This document shows, in pieces, positions 34,506 through 45,115 of a stretch of DNA of 64,000 nt. The DNA lies in NCBI RefSeq assembly GCF_947172395.1, contig NC_069104.1, forward strand, positions 13,171,355 to 13,235,354, in the 5' to 3' direction. Each line of letters starts with the position of its first letter. The first letter of the stretch is position 1. The position numbers and the translations under genes are program-made. The notes beneath the pieces are model-generated. The model did no database searches, was not told the origin of the DNA, and saw only the letters and a program-made list of their open reading frames with translations. The DNA comes from Bicyclus anynana. Its lineage: Eukaryota > Arthropoda > Insecta > Lepidoptera > Nymphalidae.

Positions 34506-35063
34506 ACAAGATTCGCGCGAAAAACACAAGCCTTCTTGCAGTCGGGTAAAAAACCGAAATGGGATTATCTCGTCAAAACAAACTGGTACGTGGAATGAGT
34601 ACAGACGCCCAGTGTCACTGGTGACTGTTATCTTCGTGTGAGTGCTATTTATTTTAATTACACAGTGTCAAGGTCAGAGATTACGTTATTTACTGAGAGA
34701 GAGCTGCACCTCTGGAGGCAATGGCCACACGTACAGATAATTAAACGTTGCTGTTAATTATGATGTCTGTATGACAGGCTTTTATTTAACTCATCCCTAA
34801 TAATTCATCTGTAGGGACTGTTCTACAGGGTGCTTGGGAGTATTTACCATAACTCTAGGGTTATGTTCTTTAAGGAAAATTTGTTAAAAATGTCTTAGGA
34901 ACATGGGTTCTAAAATTAATATTTATAAAAGTAAAAATATTACTTTTGTAAATCGATCTTAAAATGTGTCCCTTATACGCATCCTTATAATTATGACGTA
35001 GCCAAGTTTTACCTACATGTGTAACATGGATAGTCGGAATTATTTGAATTACTTTGAACTTTT

Positions 35064-35272
35064 AACTTGTTAGGAGGAGGATGAAAATCCACACCTCTTT
35101 CGGTTTTCTACACGACATCGTACCGGAATGTTAATTCGCTTGGCTGTGAGGTTGCCAGTAGGATAGTAACTAGCTATAGCCGAAGCCTCCCACCAGCATG
35201 ACCTGGAGCAATTAAGCCAGAACCTCCGTCTTGTAAGTCCACCTAGCATACCACTGCGCCACGGAGGCCGTC
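35064..35272 (-). mobile_element. SINE-A, 3'-truncated
   Basis: From AACTTGTTAGGAGGAGGATG through CACGACATCGTACCGGAATG to ACCACTGCGCCACGGAGGCC and GTC, the reversed SINE-A with its head intact. Confidence 0.8.
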
Positions 35273-35291
35273 ATTATCACATGTTAATGAT

Positions 35292-35460
35292 AATGACCGG
35301 GAGCGACGGCCTAACGTGTACTCCGAGATGTAACACCACCAACTTCGCAACTCCAGGCTGACATTTTTACTGAAAATTTCTTAAACTCAGGGCCAGAAAT
35401 TCGAACCCAGGGCCTCGTAATCCGAAACCATATATGCTAAGCACTGGACCAACGAGACAG
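35292..35460 (-). mobile_element. SINE-C, 5' half
   Basis: The plus strand reads TGACCGGGAGCGACGGCCTA, ATTCGAACCCAGGGCCTCGT (B box reversed) and AGCACTGGACCAACGAGAC. It lies 20 bp from the SINE-A head on the same strand. Confidence 0.75.
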
Positions 35461-35767
35461 TTTACACCTAAGTATAATACATAGGTTCCTCTAAAAAAAG
35501 TCGCAAAAAGCTCGATCTATAATTAAATGAGATCCATATCGATCGTGCGGTCGATCTTCTCTGAACGATCGTGTTACTGATCGATCATCGGTCTAAGTGT
35601 TGGCTCGCTGAGCAACGGCTGTCAGCGACCAATTATGCTCTTAATTAATGTCCGTGGTTTCTAACCTGATAGATAATATATTTCCGACTTAAAACTTGAA
35701 CTTGCCAATATTTGAGATTGAGATCTTACTTTTTTGTCCGATTTGAAGGCTACTTTTTAGTAGTTTG

Positions 35768-36068
35768 GACGGCCTCCGTGGCGCAGTGGTATGCGCGGTG
35801 GATTTACAAGACGGAGGTCCTGGGTTCGATCCACGGCTGGGCAGATTGAGCTTTTCTTAATTTGTCCAGGTCTGGCTGGTGGGAGGCTTCGGCCGTGGCT
35901 AGTTACCACCCTACCGGCAAAGACGTACCGCCAAGCGATTTAGCGTTCCGGTACGATGCCGTGTAGAAACCGAAAGGGGTGTGGATTTTCATCCTCCTCC
36001 TAACATCATCACTTACCATCAGGTGAGATTGTAGTCAAGGGCTAACTTGTAAAGAATAAAAAAAAAAA
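35768..36068 (+). mobile_element. SINE-A, near full length, best preserved head
   Basis: GACGGCCTCCGTGGCGCAGT, GGTGGATTTACAAGACGGAG, GTCCTGGGTTCGATCC (A and B boxes), GGTGGGAGGCTTCGGCCGTG, ACCGCCAAGCGATTTAGCG, then a deletion joining TCCTCCTAACA to TCATCACTTACCATCAGGTG, and poly-A. Confidence 0.88.
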
Positions 36069-36095
36069 GTCTTCCTATATCATTCCGACGAATGG

Positions 36096-36130
36096 AAAAA
36101 AAGAGGAGGTTATCACCTCCTCTTTTTTTT
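36096..36130. repeat. Perfect 15-bp inverted repeat, purine/pyrimidine arms
   Basis: AAAAAAAGAGGAGGT (36,096-36,110) faces ACCTCCTCTTTTTTT (36,115-36,129) across TATC. The adjoining AAGTCGGTTAAAAATA is the reversed start of repeat E (compare 62,377), so one arm probably belongs to that family. Confidence 0.8.
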
Positions 36131-37111
36131 AAGTCGGTTAAAAATACACACATATCACAACAAAATAACGTTTTATTTCCGTGATACGACTTTAAGCAAT
36201 CTTAATCTTCATATTTTTATTACTTTTTTGGCGATTTTTGCAAATTCCGCAAAATCTACTGTTGTACAAAAACATGGCATCTTCTAGTTTACTACCACTA
36301 GAAAAAATTAAATATGAATTTCGTATATCGGTTAGCTTTCAAAAATGTTTACATTAAACATTTTATTAATCGTTTTAGTAGCGTTTCGAAAGGCGTCGAA
36401 CGTTTCTCAAGAAATATGGAGCGAAAAATATCTAAATTAGACATTTCCTGTTTCACTAAATTAGTTTCAAGAAAGCGCGACGGGAAATTATCTGTAGTGT
36501 GACATTTTGGTGTTACTAATTATGAAGTTAATCAAGGGACTGTTAACTGTTGCAAAATCGATTGATTTTTTAACAAAATCTTGAGTTGTGACCATAACTA
36601 AGGTAGGCAAGATGTGGGAACAGAAAGAAACACTGAAGCGATTAGTACTGTTGTCAATAGAGATAATGAAATAAGCATGAATGAAGACTTGATTATAACT
36701 ATAAGTTTTAATGTTAGACTCATACACATTAAAAAATAAGCAACTGTTATTTGAACATGAAATAATTCTAATACTTAAATGAAAATTGACAATATTTCAA
36801 TTCTTAAAAAATCAAAAGTACGCTAAAAGTAACCAGTAAAGTAGTGACTTAGGGAGTTAGCAGATTATAACCTAGACACTTCAATCATCGGAATCTTCCA
36901 AGTACAAAACCATAACGTTTATATTACCTCTCGCCATTTACTTAACTTTATGGGAATCAAGAAAAAACTTTTATAGAGCAAAGTTTAAAGGTCTCCAGCG
37001 AAACTCTCATATAATAGCCAGTAGAAAAAAAAATATGTTGAGGCTTTGAACCCTGACACTTTGCCTACTCCCAAAGCCACCAAACAGCATAGCCTTCAGC
37101 TTCAGCTTTCA
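36131..37111. other. No recognised feature
   Basis: AT-rich; short frames at 36,314-36,727 on both strands look like chance. Confidence 0.5.
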
Positions 37112-37305
37112 TCTATACTAAAATTAAAAAGCAGAAGTTTGTTTGTTTGATTGAACGCGCTAATCTCAGGTACTACTGGTCCGATTTGAATTTTTTTTTC
37201 AGTGTTAGATAGCCCATTTATCGAGCAAGGCTATATGCTATATATTATCCCCTAATTCCTATGGGAACGGGAACCACGTGGATAAAACAGCGCGGCATCA
37301 GCTAG
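37112..37305 (+). mobile_element. Helitron-like type I, full ends
   Basis: TCTATACTAAAATTAAAAAG to GGCATCAGCTAG before T, with TTTGTTTGATTGAACGCGCT and TTCCTATGGGAACGGGAACC. About 194 bp. Confidence 0.75.
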
Positions 37306-37942
37306 TACATTAATAAAGGTCTGGCTATTGCAGGCCTTAGTACATTGTAATGTCTTAATAATATAGTCAAGACGAAGTTCATCTTCATCACAATTAACTC
37401 CAACGTTAACACGTACGTCAAATTAGGGGAATGATAAATGAAGTGTTTTTTCGCCAAATTAATGGGTAGTATAAAAAAACCGTGTGAATGAGATAACAAT
37501 AAAAAAAACTACGAACACGTGTTCGGAGTGACGTCTATAATTAATTTCTATAATCCTACGGAACGGAACGAGGCCATAATTAATGCGACTTCAAAAATAA
37601 CGGCCACGGAATTGGGTTGTTAGACATAACAAGTTGATCGCAACTTCGTCTATTTAGAGTCAGCAACCCTTCCCTTTGCTAATGTAGATTTGTTAAAATA
37701 ACCCTTAGGGTTCCGTATATCGTAATATAAGTTTGTTTACCGTCTAAAAGATATTTGAAAAGATTTTCTCAGAAACGCAAATAGTATCCAGTTGAAATAT
37801 ATTGTAGCAAATACTTGGGCAATTTGTAGCTGTGAAAATTCCGATTTTAGAAATTCTTGAAACTGTAAAAAAATATTGGGCCTGTTTTACCATTTCTGTT
37901 GTGTCATATAACTTATTCACAAGTTTTATTATATTATATACT

Positions 37943-38128
37943 TCTATACTAATATTATAAATGGGTATCGTAGGGAGTAATCTCTGGATCTATTGAATCG
38001 ATTTTGAAAATTATTTTACTACTGAAAAGCCATTATATTTGTGAGTGTCTCGGGGTATAATATATGAGTATACCCGAATTCTCACGGAAACGGAAACTTC
38101 GCGGGAGAAACCGCAGGGCGTCGGCTAG
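37943..38128 (+). mobile_element. Helitron-like type III, full ends
   Basis: TCTATACTAATATTATAAAT to GGGCGTCGGCTAG before T. Internal GTAATCTCTGGATCTATTGA and TTGTGAGTGTCTCGGGGTAT match the 29.5 kb copy. Confidence 0.75.
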
Positions 38129-39800
38129 TTAGACTTAAATTAAGAAAGTTACAAATAGTAAGGTTGGACTATTAGACACTTATCCTTAGGTGGGTGAACC
38201 GGCCCTTGGACTTTTAACAACTCATTTAATAGTTTCAATGGCTCCCTATTATACTAATAACTATTATTTATTAACTCTTTTAGTTTCCTTAATCTTCCTT
38301 CACAATATTAAACCTTAAAAGGAGACGCCCGAAGTTAATATTTAAGCTATGTTTTGTCCATCTGTCAGTTAGTTGGTGATGCAAGAGTTTTATAGGTTTA
38401 GATTGGGATTGACTTTACGATGTTGTTTTATACCGAAACGGTGCTCCAGTGAATTTAAAACCAATTTTATTTAATTCACTGTTATCTCGCTTACAAAACA
38501 TTTCCTTGATTGTATAATTTATTTAGATCTTTTTTTTTTTTTAATTTTTCTCTATATTTCCTTCATAAAGGATAAATCTTTGACGTTAATTTAAGTTAAA
38601 GAGAATCTGAACAACAGTTTAAACGAAATCTAAGTTTTCTTGGATTTAAATGTGGCTTTTTTTTCTGTCTTAGTAGGTGCCGATATAGCTGAAATAGCTG
38701 CGGAACCATTTCGGCGTCACGGGGTGGAAAATGTGACTGAAGCTCTTATAGAAGCTCATGTAGACAAATAATTACTATGTTCAATCTTTATATACGGGAT
38801 ATGTCTATTTATGAACGTATTATTAATATCAATTACAAATACTAAAAACTTCGTAAGTCAGAAATGCTTGCCCGAGATCGAATTGTAAATTCAAAATCTC
38901 AAGTCTTAGTACGAGTCTATGACTTAGTAAGAATCTTGAATTCTTACTAAGTCATAGTGCGATGTTAGTTTGTCGAACGATTTGAATAGTTTCGAGTTAT
39001 TTGAACTTCACACTTGCGTTGCGAAGCGAATAATTGTTTGCTTTTGTAAACAGTTTTATCTGTTGCCTCTAACTCGTTCAACAGTTTTATTGTTTCTCGT
39101 TGTAAGGGTCGTGTGAACGAATGTGGTGCACGTTGTACAAACAATTCGCCACGTTTCTTGGTATTGGTGTGGTTTGTTGGTAATATATTAGGAAATTATT
39201 TTAATAGCTGTATCTATGTTAAATATTCATGATTTATAACGTAATCCAATGCGTTGCGGTTGATACAGATTGTGTGGTAGAGACGTGGCGCCTGTGCTTA
39301 TTGTTTTACAATTGGTGTACTTGATTACTATTGTATATTCTATGTATACTATATATAACATACGTTTCAAAACAGCTAGGGTTAGAAGCAAAAATAGACT
39401 GTTTTTTTGTGGTTGGCGAATCACTGCTATGTTAAAATTAAACGTTACAGTTATTAATTTAACGAAACATTAACTGTTTTGTAGTAAACATTCCTTTATA
39501 TTGAATATTTGCAATAAGGTATTATTGGAATAATAATATATTCACAGAATAGCTTGAAATTTTTCATTATCAATAATTCCTCACATTATTTAGGTACTCA
39601 AATTAAAAAATGCAGGTGATAATAATAATGTGGCTACATAAAAAATAGTATCCAAAATATATTTAAATTTTGTTTTATAATCCTTTGTATCCAGTTGTTA
39701 ACATTCAACGACGCATAACCGAAGAAAATAGTTTGATTTTAATATAACAATACGAACGCAAAATATTCGAATAATATTAATTTCATTCAATCATATCCAC
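38129..39800. other. Upstream region of the FGF exon, no gene
   Basis: AT-rich, without matched mobile elements apart from the hairpin at 38,917. This repeat-poor stretch of about 1.7 kb lies directly upstream of the FGF leader and may hold regulatory DNA, which composition alone cannot show. Confidence 0.4.
38917..38957. repeat. Perfect 18-bp inverted repeat, 5-bp loop
   Basis: CTATGACTTAGTAAGAAT (38,917-38,934) and ATTCTTACTAAGTCATAG (38,940-38,957) are exact complements around CTTGA. No T run or coding sequence follows. Confidence 0.9.
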
Positions 39801-40246
39801 ATTTCATCAGAACATATAAGTTACACAGACAAACAGTCCGCGCCATTATTGATACATACCATTTTGTTGCAGATCGTAGCCACAACCGTCTGCGGTGAGA
39901 CCCGACCCACAACGTTGGTGACGCAACGCCATGCGCTCCTCAGGCGCCGGCCGCTCGCACTACGCCTAGAGAACGCACTACGCAAGTGATATAATATGTG
40001 CGATACAGTGACAACAACGGTTACTATTCGATATTCAGCAACGTGAATTTCGCCCTCGATACAAACGATCGAATCGTGAAGTGACCAAGTACGAGTAACA
40101 TGAGTTGTGATTCGGTGATTTTGATGAGACATTGATAGTTTCCTCTGCCAGTATCGAGATTGTGAATTGAATATGGTTAGTGATTCAGTGATCATTGCGG
40201 CTCGATAGTTCGTCGGACGCAAACCCTCGCGCGGTGACCGAGTATT

Positions 40247-40282
40247 ATGTGTAGAGACCGTCGCGCGCCTGCGAGTCGATAG
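40247..40282 (+). other. Upstream ORF 1 in FGF leader
   Basis: ATG at 40,247 opens an 11-codon frame closed by TAG at 40,280-40,282. It counts only if transcription starts upstream of it. Confidence 0.4.
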
Positions 40283-40327
40283 TGTGCGCGGCGTGCAGTG
40301 GGCGCTCGGGGGTCGTGGGCGCGTGGC

Positions 40328-40342
40328 ATGCGCGGCGCGTGA
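40328..40342 (+). other. Upstream ORF 2 in FGF leader
   Basis: ATG CGC GGC GCG TGA, a four-codon minimal frame ending 42 bases before the FGF ATG. Short frames this close allow reinitiation. Confidence 0.45.
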
Positions 40343-40368
40343 GCAGTGACGGCGCCCGCGCGGCTGCC

Positions 40369-40604
40369 ATGGGCGCGGCGCGACATGGCCCCGCGCGCGC
40401 GCCCGCTGCGGCTCCTGCTGGCGGCGCTGGCGCTGGCGTCGTGCGCCGCCGCGCCCGCGCCCGAGCCGCGCGCGCAACGCTCCGCCAACCTCAGCCACAT
40501 CACCGGCACCTCCCGCACCATACAGATGTTCCTCAAGAATCGCTATCTGCAGCTGATGCCGGATGGCACCGTCAACGGCACCACAGACGTCAGCAGCGTT
40601 TACA
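40369..40604 (+). other. Overlapping out-of-frame ORF in FGF exon
   Basis: ATG at 40,369 in the strong context GCCATGG starts a different frame (MGAARHGPARAPAAAPAGG...) that stays open through the whole FGF exon and would continue into exon 2. Its Arg/Ala-rich product looks like a by-product of GC-rich DNA. Its interest is that ribosomes using it would miss the FGF start 16 bases later. Confidence 0.4.
40385..40604 (+). CDS. Fibroblast growth factor (FGF) ligand, first coding exon
   Basis: This is a secreted FGF-family ligand, expected to act outside the cell on a receptor tyrosine kinase (in insects, for example, in tracheal and mesoderm migration). From ATG 40,385, residues 1-23 are a signal peptide (MAPRARP, then LRLLLAALALASCAAA). 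A short Pro/Arg linker has an N-glycosylation sequon NLS (35-37), and residues 45-73 begin the beta-trefoil core: TIQMFLKNRYLQLMPDGTVN and GTTDVSSVY. The YLQLxPDGTVxGT box is the most conserved start of FGF cores; NGT (64-66) is a second possible sequon. The exon ends after the first base of codon 74 at a GTGAGT donor, just after the PDGTV box, where FGF genes usually have their first intron. The remaining ~100 core residues are outside this exon. The upstream GTG in frame at 40,346 is not a credible start. It could be branchless-type or another insect FGF; one exon cannot decide. Confidence 0.85.
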
Positions 40605-41168
40605 GTGAGTAGCTAGCATTTGACGATAGCGCTACGTTAACATCTGCAGATTTACTAAATCGTGGAGAATTTGAATGGCTACACGTGCTAGCCCGCACGT
40701 TTTCTGTAACTTAATCGCTCAACTAAATCAGAATCGAAATTTACTTTCGATTAAAATTTTTAAAAAATATCCAACTAAATTGTAGATCGTTCACCGTGAT
40801 GTATAATAACTCTACAGAATGACGATGTATTGAAACTACAATCGAAAGAAACGACCAAGTGCGCAATCAACACTAATACTTGTCGAGTGATGTCTTATAT
40901 ACTTGGATTCCGCATAGCGCTGACACTCTACTTAAAATTGAATCAAGTGTTGACTGGGATTTGGCTATACATTTTTCATTTTATTATCTTATTGTATAAC
41001 TCGGTACACTTCGTATAACCGAACATCTCTGCGTTTACAGTAACGTCGTCGTTGTCGAGCCTTGTGACGAAAACGATGTGAACGAACGTGTTTCGCTCGA
41101 CGATGTGCATGTAATAGGACATATCAACATTTAATGTCATCTTCTTCCACAAATCTCTGCACCCCTTG

Positions 41169-41360
41169 TCACACTAATATTATAAAGGCGAAAGTTTCTC
41201 TTTTACGCTGCGTACTGAAGCGATTTGACTGAAATTTGGAAAGGAAATAGATTTTACCTGGATTAACACATAGGCTACTTTCATCTCCAAAGATCCACGG
41301 TTCCCGCGGGATTTGTGACAAACTGAATTCCACGCGGACGAAGTTGCGGACGTCCGCTAG
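41169..41360 (+). mobile_element. Helitron-like type II, full ends
   Basis: TCACACTAATATTATAAAGG to GGACGTCCGCTAG before T, with TTGACTGAAATTTGGAAAGG, CACGGTTCCCGCGGGATTTG and TTCCACGCGGACGAAGTTGC. The best-preserved type II copy in this orientation. Confidence 0.78.
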
Positions 41361-41879
41361 TTATTTATGTAAATAATATTTTTACATTACTTATTAATAT
41401 GTACTTGCTTACGTATTGACGTCATGTATTTAACAATGTATACCTAGAGCTAGATGTTATGAATTTGTCTTAACTCTGTGATGTCCCTGTGATAGAATTT
41501 TATCATATATACAGGTTTTAATCATGACCATTGAACTCGCTTTTACCTTAAAGCTCAGCGGAGCATTTTAATTGCACGTCTCAATTTCCATCGCATTTCC
41601 ATCGCACTGCGGTCGCGTGCGTCCATTTCCCGGTATGCGTTACTGTAAGCGACACTGTGCGACTCGTGCGACTTGTGTTGTGTCACCCGATATCGCCTTC
41701 GCGGAAGCGCTTTGCGGTCGAAGAAATGACAATACGCTCACTACGGCGAACGATACTTCAGGCATTATAACATGAAACAGTCATACAAAAGATTTATTTT
41801 GAAAGAGAATTTGGGAAACAAGAAGAACGAAATCGAAAGTCTGTAAATATGAAAATGTACTTTAAACAGTTTGTGCTAA

Positions 41880-42275
41880 CTAAAGCATTGGGTCATCTCC
41901 TTACGGATAGGCCAGGGGGTGTCTCTTGAATCTGTCACCCGCCGGAGATAAGTCCTCGATTTGTTAACGCTTTGAGTGTTCCCGAAGTTCCCTGGGTTGC
42001 GGTAGTTTACGAAATGTTCCCGTGACTCAGTCATCAGGCGACAACTGAACACCTTGGGGTATTAGTCGGTTGAAGTCCGACATGACTTTCTTGCCTCCTC
42101 GTGCCAAGAAGTTATCCATAAGGAATTCCCCACGTTAAAAAAAGGAGCGTGCCTCGAAGCAGACCTCCTTGCACCGGTACGGCCCGGAGAAACTTAGCGT
42201 CGCCAGTATCCTGTTCTATCCCTTTACGGATATAATATAGGTCGTGTCCAGATGTCATTTCCATGAGCCCCTATT
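41880..42275. mobile_element. Probable LINE 3' UTR remnant
   Basis: GCATTGGGTCATCTCCTTAC, GTCGGTTGAAGTCCGACATG, CTTGCCTCCTCGTGCCAAGA, AAAAAAAGGAGCGTGCCTCG and CGGCCCGGAGAAACTTAGCG have the GC-richer, stem-forming style of 3' UTRs of R1-clade LINEs as I recall them. GTCGG...CCGAC can pair. No coding part is visible. Tentative. Confidence 0.35.
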
Positions 42276-44693
42276 TATATATATACTATAAATTTATTTG
42301 CGGAAGTATGTTTAATAACTGGAACGTATTTTTAAACCATGCCTGTGCTTTAAACTATAATAATAACATTCTGTCTTTAAAACAGCTTAATAGACTCCGA
42401 AATTGCATACCTACTTTCATAAATCACCAACGACATTAATGGAACGAGAAAACGGTCGACAAACTTATTTTAATCATCATAAATTATAACAAATGAATTC
42501 CGAAAATTAAAACAAATATTTTCTTTAATGGCCAAATTTTGTTTTGATTCTTTTTATAGTCGCAATTAATAGCGACCAGACGGCCTCCAGACGTTTGTTA
42601 CGTAATACCGACCAGTTGTTGTCGATTTGTCTTTTTTGAATTCGATGTTATAATATGTCCTCTAGTTTTGACGGCATCGATTTTAACGGACAATGATTGC
42701 CTATATATGTGCGTATATGTACGTCGATCCCTTTAAAAAAACGCTAAAAAGATAAAAACGAAAAATGCATTCGGTCTATGGTATCAGCGACATTAATCAT
42801 AAACGTTATTAGACTTTTAAAGAGCAAAAAAAGAATCTAGATAGGTAATTAACCATAGAGTTTGACGCCTAAATAGAAGATAATAATTAGTGGTAGATCT
42901 AAGAGTTTAATCTTCTTCGATCTAGATAATTACAGGTTAGGGCTAGCTGACTGTCAAATTGTAATAATGACTCAGTTAAAAGACTACAATTGAGATCGCT
43001 GCCGGCGGCCGCGCGGTGGTCCGAATGTGATCCTACAGAACTATAATTTTGTATTACGTATGCTGATTGACATTGGATTTTTACAGAGTTTCTCATATGA
43101 TGAATAATTTGATTTATATTCTTGCGGAACCATTACATAAACCTGATAGAGAGCCATTCAGAAACCGATTTATTCAAACCAAAATCAATGTTCAATGTTA
43201 TTAAACACAAGCATCTGCGAAATCCCGCTTTTTCATATTAGGGTGAATTTTTTGCGATCAAAATAATATAATAATAATAATATAATAATAATAATATTTT
43301 TGCTGTTTGCTTGAAGAGCACAACTAATTCTTTAACAAATCATCAAAACTAGCCTAGTAATTTAGCCAAGACCTGTGCCTCAAAATGACGTGCATAGAGC
43401 AAAGTGTTGATCTGTGAAGGCGATGGCTTCCACGTAATATGAGATAGAACATCTGCATTTTCCATTAAATATTAAAAACATAAAATGGAAAAACTCTGGG
43501 CGTCGTAGACCATCGAGTGATCAAAATTCGACCAAAATTTTAAACGTTTATGAAGGTTTAATTGTTAAAGATATTATTTACGAACTTATACGTTGTAAAA
43601 AAATAATAATAAGTTCTTCCGTTCGCATAATTTTCTTGGAAAGGTTTGTAAAGATTTCTCTTTACGTTAAAACGTGTTTGCGCAGATTAATTGTTGTACA
43701 TATTAATTGAGTCCTTTGAGACCACGACTGATCGATCTATTTCTGTAAACTACCATTATAAAATGTAATATAATTTATTTGAACAGCAAAGTGAAGTAAT
43801 AAATCAGTCTAGCGTATGCTAAATGAAAACTTCTGTATTTTTAGCCATTTATCTGTGAACGACGCCATTAAACTAAATAAGATCAGTCGGCGATAATTTG
43901 GTGATTTACTACTTTGTGAATATGTTATTAGTTTGAATTAGAATGTTGATGGTCTAATGTGTAGACGGTTTTATATCAAAGGAAAAGTGCCCATTAGAAA
44001 ATATTTATCTTTTAATTAGATATGTTGAAAAAAAATTAAAATGTCTTAATACGAGAATTATTAAAATAATTTATTTATTCGATAAAAGTTTCTATTATTA
44101 ATTTTTACAGAGTTAATTAATAACAAAATTATAAAAAAACTAGCTAAAGCTCACGTCTACAATACTGACGACGTGGTATTTAATTTATTAAAAAAATATT
44201 AATGTTTTTGATATTGTTTATATGCAACGTTTTTGAGTCATAAAAACTTTCATGGCAAAATATAATTCCTACTAGTAAAATATTTATTAAAAAATACCTA
44301 GAATTTCGTTTTATTAACGGTGTAAATAATATTAATAAAAATAAAATAGGAGTATGTATAATTCTAATCGTAATCCATATCGATCATCATTAAGTTACGT
44401 AATTCAAAACGCCATAACGTGCACTGCAAAAAACCTACCACGATTAAGCCATAAAAATATGGTGTTTATTCCTATCGCCAAATTAACCCAATACAAAAAC
44501 GAATTTAATGGTAATAAATGTTTGAAATGATATCTTTATAACAATATTGGCAATAATAATATAAAATGTTTGTTTGTGTTTATGTTCTGCCACGATACAT
44601 AATATTTTATGGTTACCACAAGCTACCATGTAAATTTATATCTCATAAATATTCGATTACCAACGTTTATAATAACCCATTTGTCGGTAATTT
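42276..44693. other. Intronic, no repeat matched
   Basis: AT-rich. An (AATAAT)n microsatellite lies at 43,261-43,297 and a short GC block (GCCGGCGGCCGCGCGGTGG) at 43,000-43,018. Nothing else is supported. Confidence 0.5.
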
Positions 44694-44768
44694 AATATAT
44701 TGAATAGACTTTTTTATTCAATATATTGGTTTTCGGAAGTTTTTTGTAAAGTGACTTTACAAAACTTT
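44694..44768. repeat. Two consecutive hairpins
   Basis: AATATATTGAATA (44,694-44,706) pairs perfectly with TATTCAATATATT (44,715-44,727). Ten bases later AAGTTTTTTGTAAAGT pairs, with a 2-base length difference, with ACTTTACAAAACTT, ending at 44,768. Confidence 0.75.
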
Positions 44769-44986
44769 AACATTTTCTAGTTGTCATCTTCTGAAGAAGA
44801 TTTGTGACATTATCTTATTACCATCAATACGAATAATGGAAATGTAATGAATTGTCACTTGTTAACGATTCATATTTTCCTTGATTTTAGTTTTTGATTT
44901 TATTCATTTTCGTCGATTGTCTGTTCTTTTCATTGTATTTATTTTTGCTTCAAAAAGAGATTTTCATTTAAGTCTCTCTATTTTTA

Positions 44987-45115
44987 TCTATACATACTAA
45001 TATTATAAAGCGGAAGAATCTGTTTGTATGTTAAGCGTAGTAAAGTCAGAATCTACAAATCGAATTGTAAAATATTTTTTTATATCAATGTCAGACTCAT
45101 GAGAAGTGAGTTTAA
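44987..45115 (+). mobile_element. Helitron-like, 5' part only
   Basis: TCTATACATACTAATATTAT, AAAGCGGAAGAATCTGTTTG. The body diverges after AATCTACAAATCGAATTG and no CTAG end is seen. Confidence 0.55.

Larger units (their letters stand above)
39873..40384 (+). promoter_or_regulatory. FGF 5' leader and probable promoter region
   Basis: Composition rises sharply in CpG from about 40,180 toward the ATG. TTTTGTTGCAG ending at 39,872 looks like a splice acceptor, so the leader may begin at an upstream non-coding exon. Alternatively a start lies within the block, where TATAATATG (39,989) and TTCAGT (40,181) resemble core elements. The transcription start cannot be fixed. Three upstream frames in the leader (below) suggest restrained translation. 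Confidence 0.45.

Noticed and set aside
30075..38205. Inverted GGGCCGGTTCAC / GTGAACCGGCCC as ends of one large transposon.
   Set aside because: The two ends are 8 kb apart with several independent repeats between and no shared target duplication; more likely separate MITE remnants or chance.
39821..40498. A 225-codon minus-strand frame opposite the FGF leader and exon, the longest in the window.
   Set aside because: It opens at GTG, not ATG; the Arg/Ala/Pro-rich part is what CpG-rich DNA gives in any frame, and no domain is visible. The first ATG lies near 40,193, leaving an unremarkable product.
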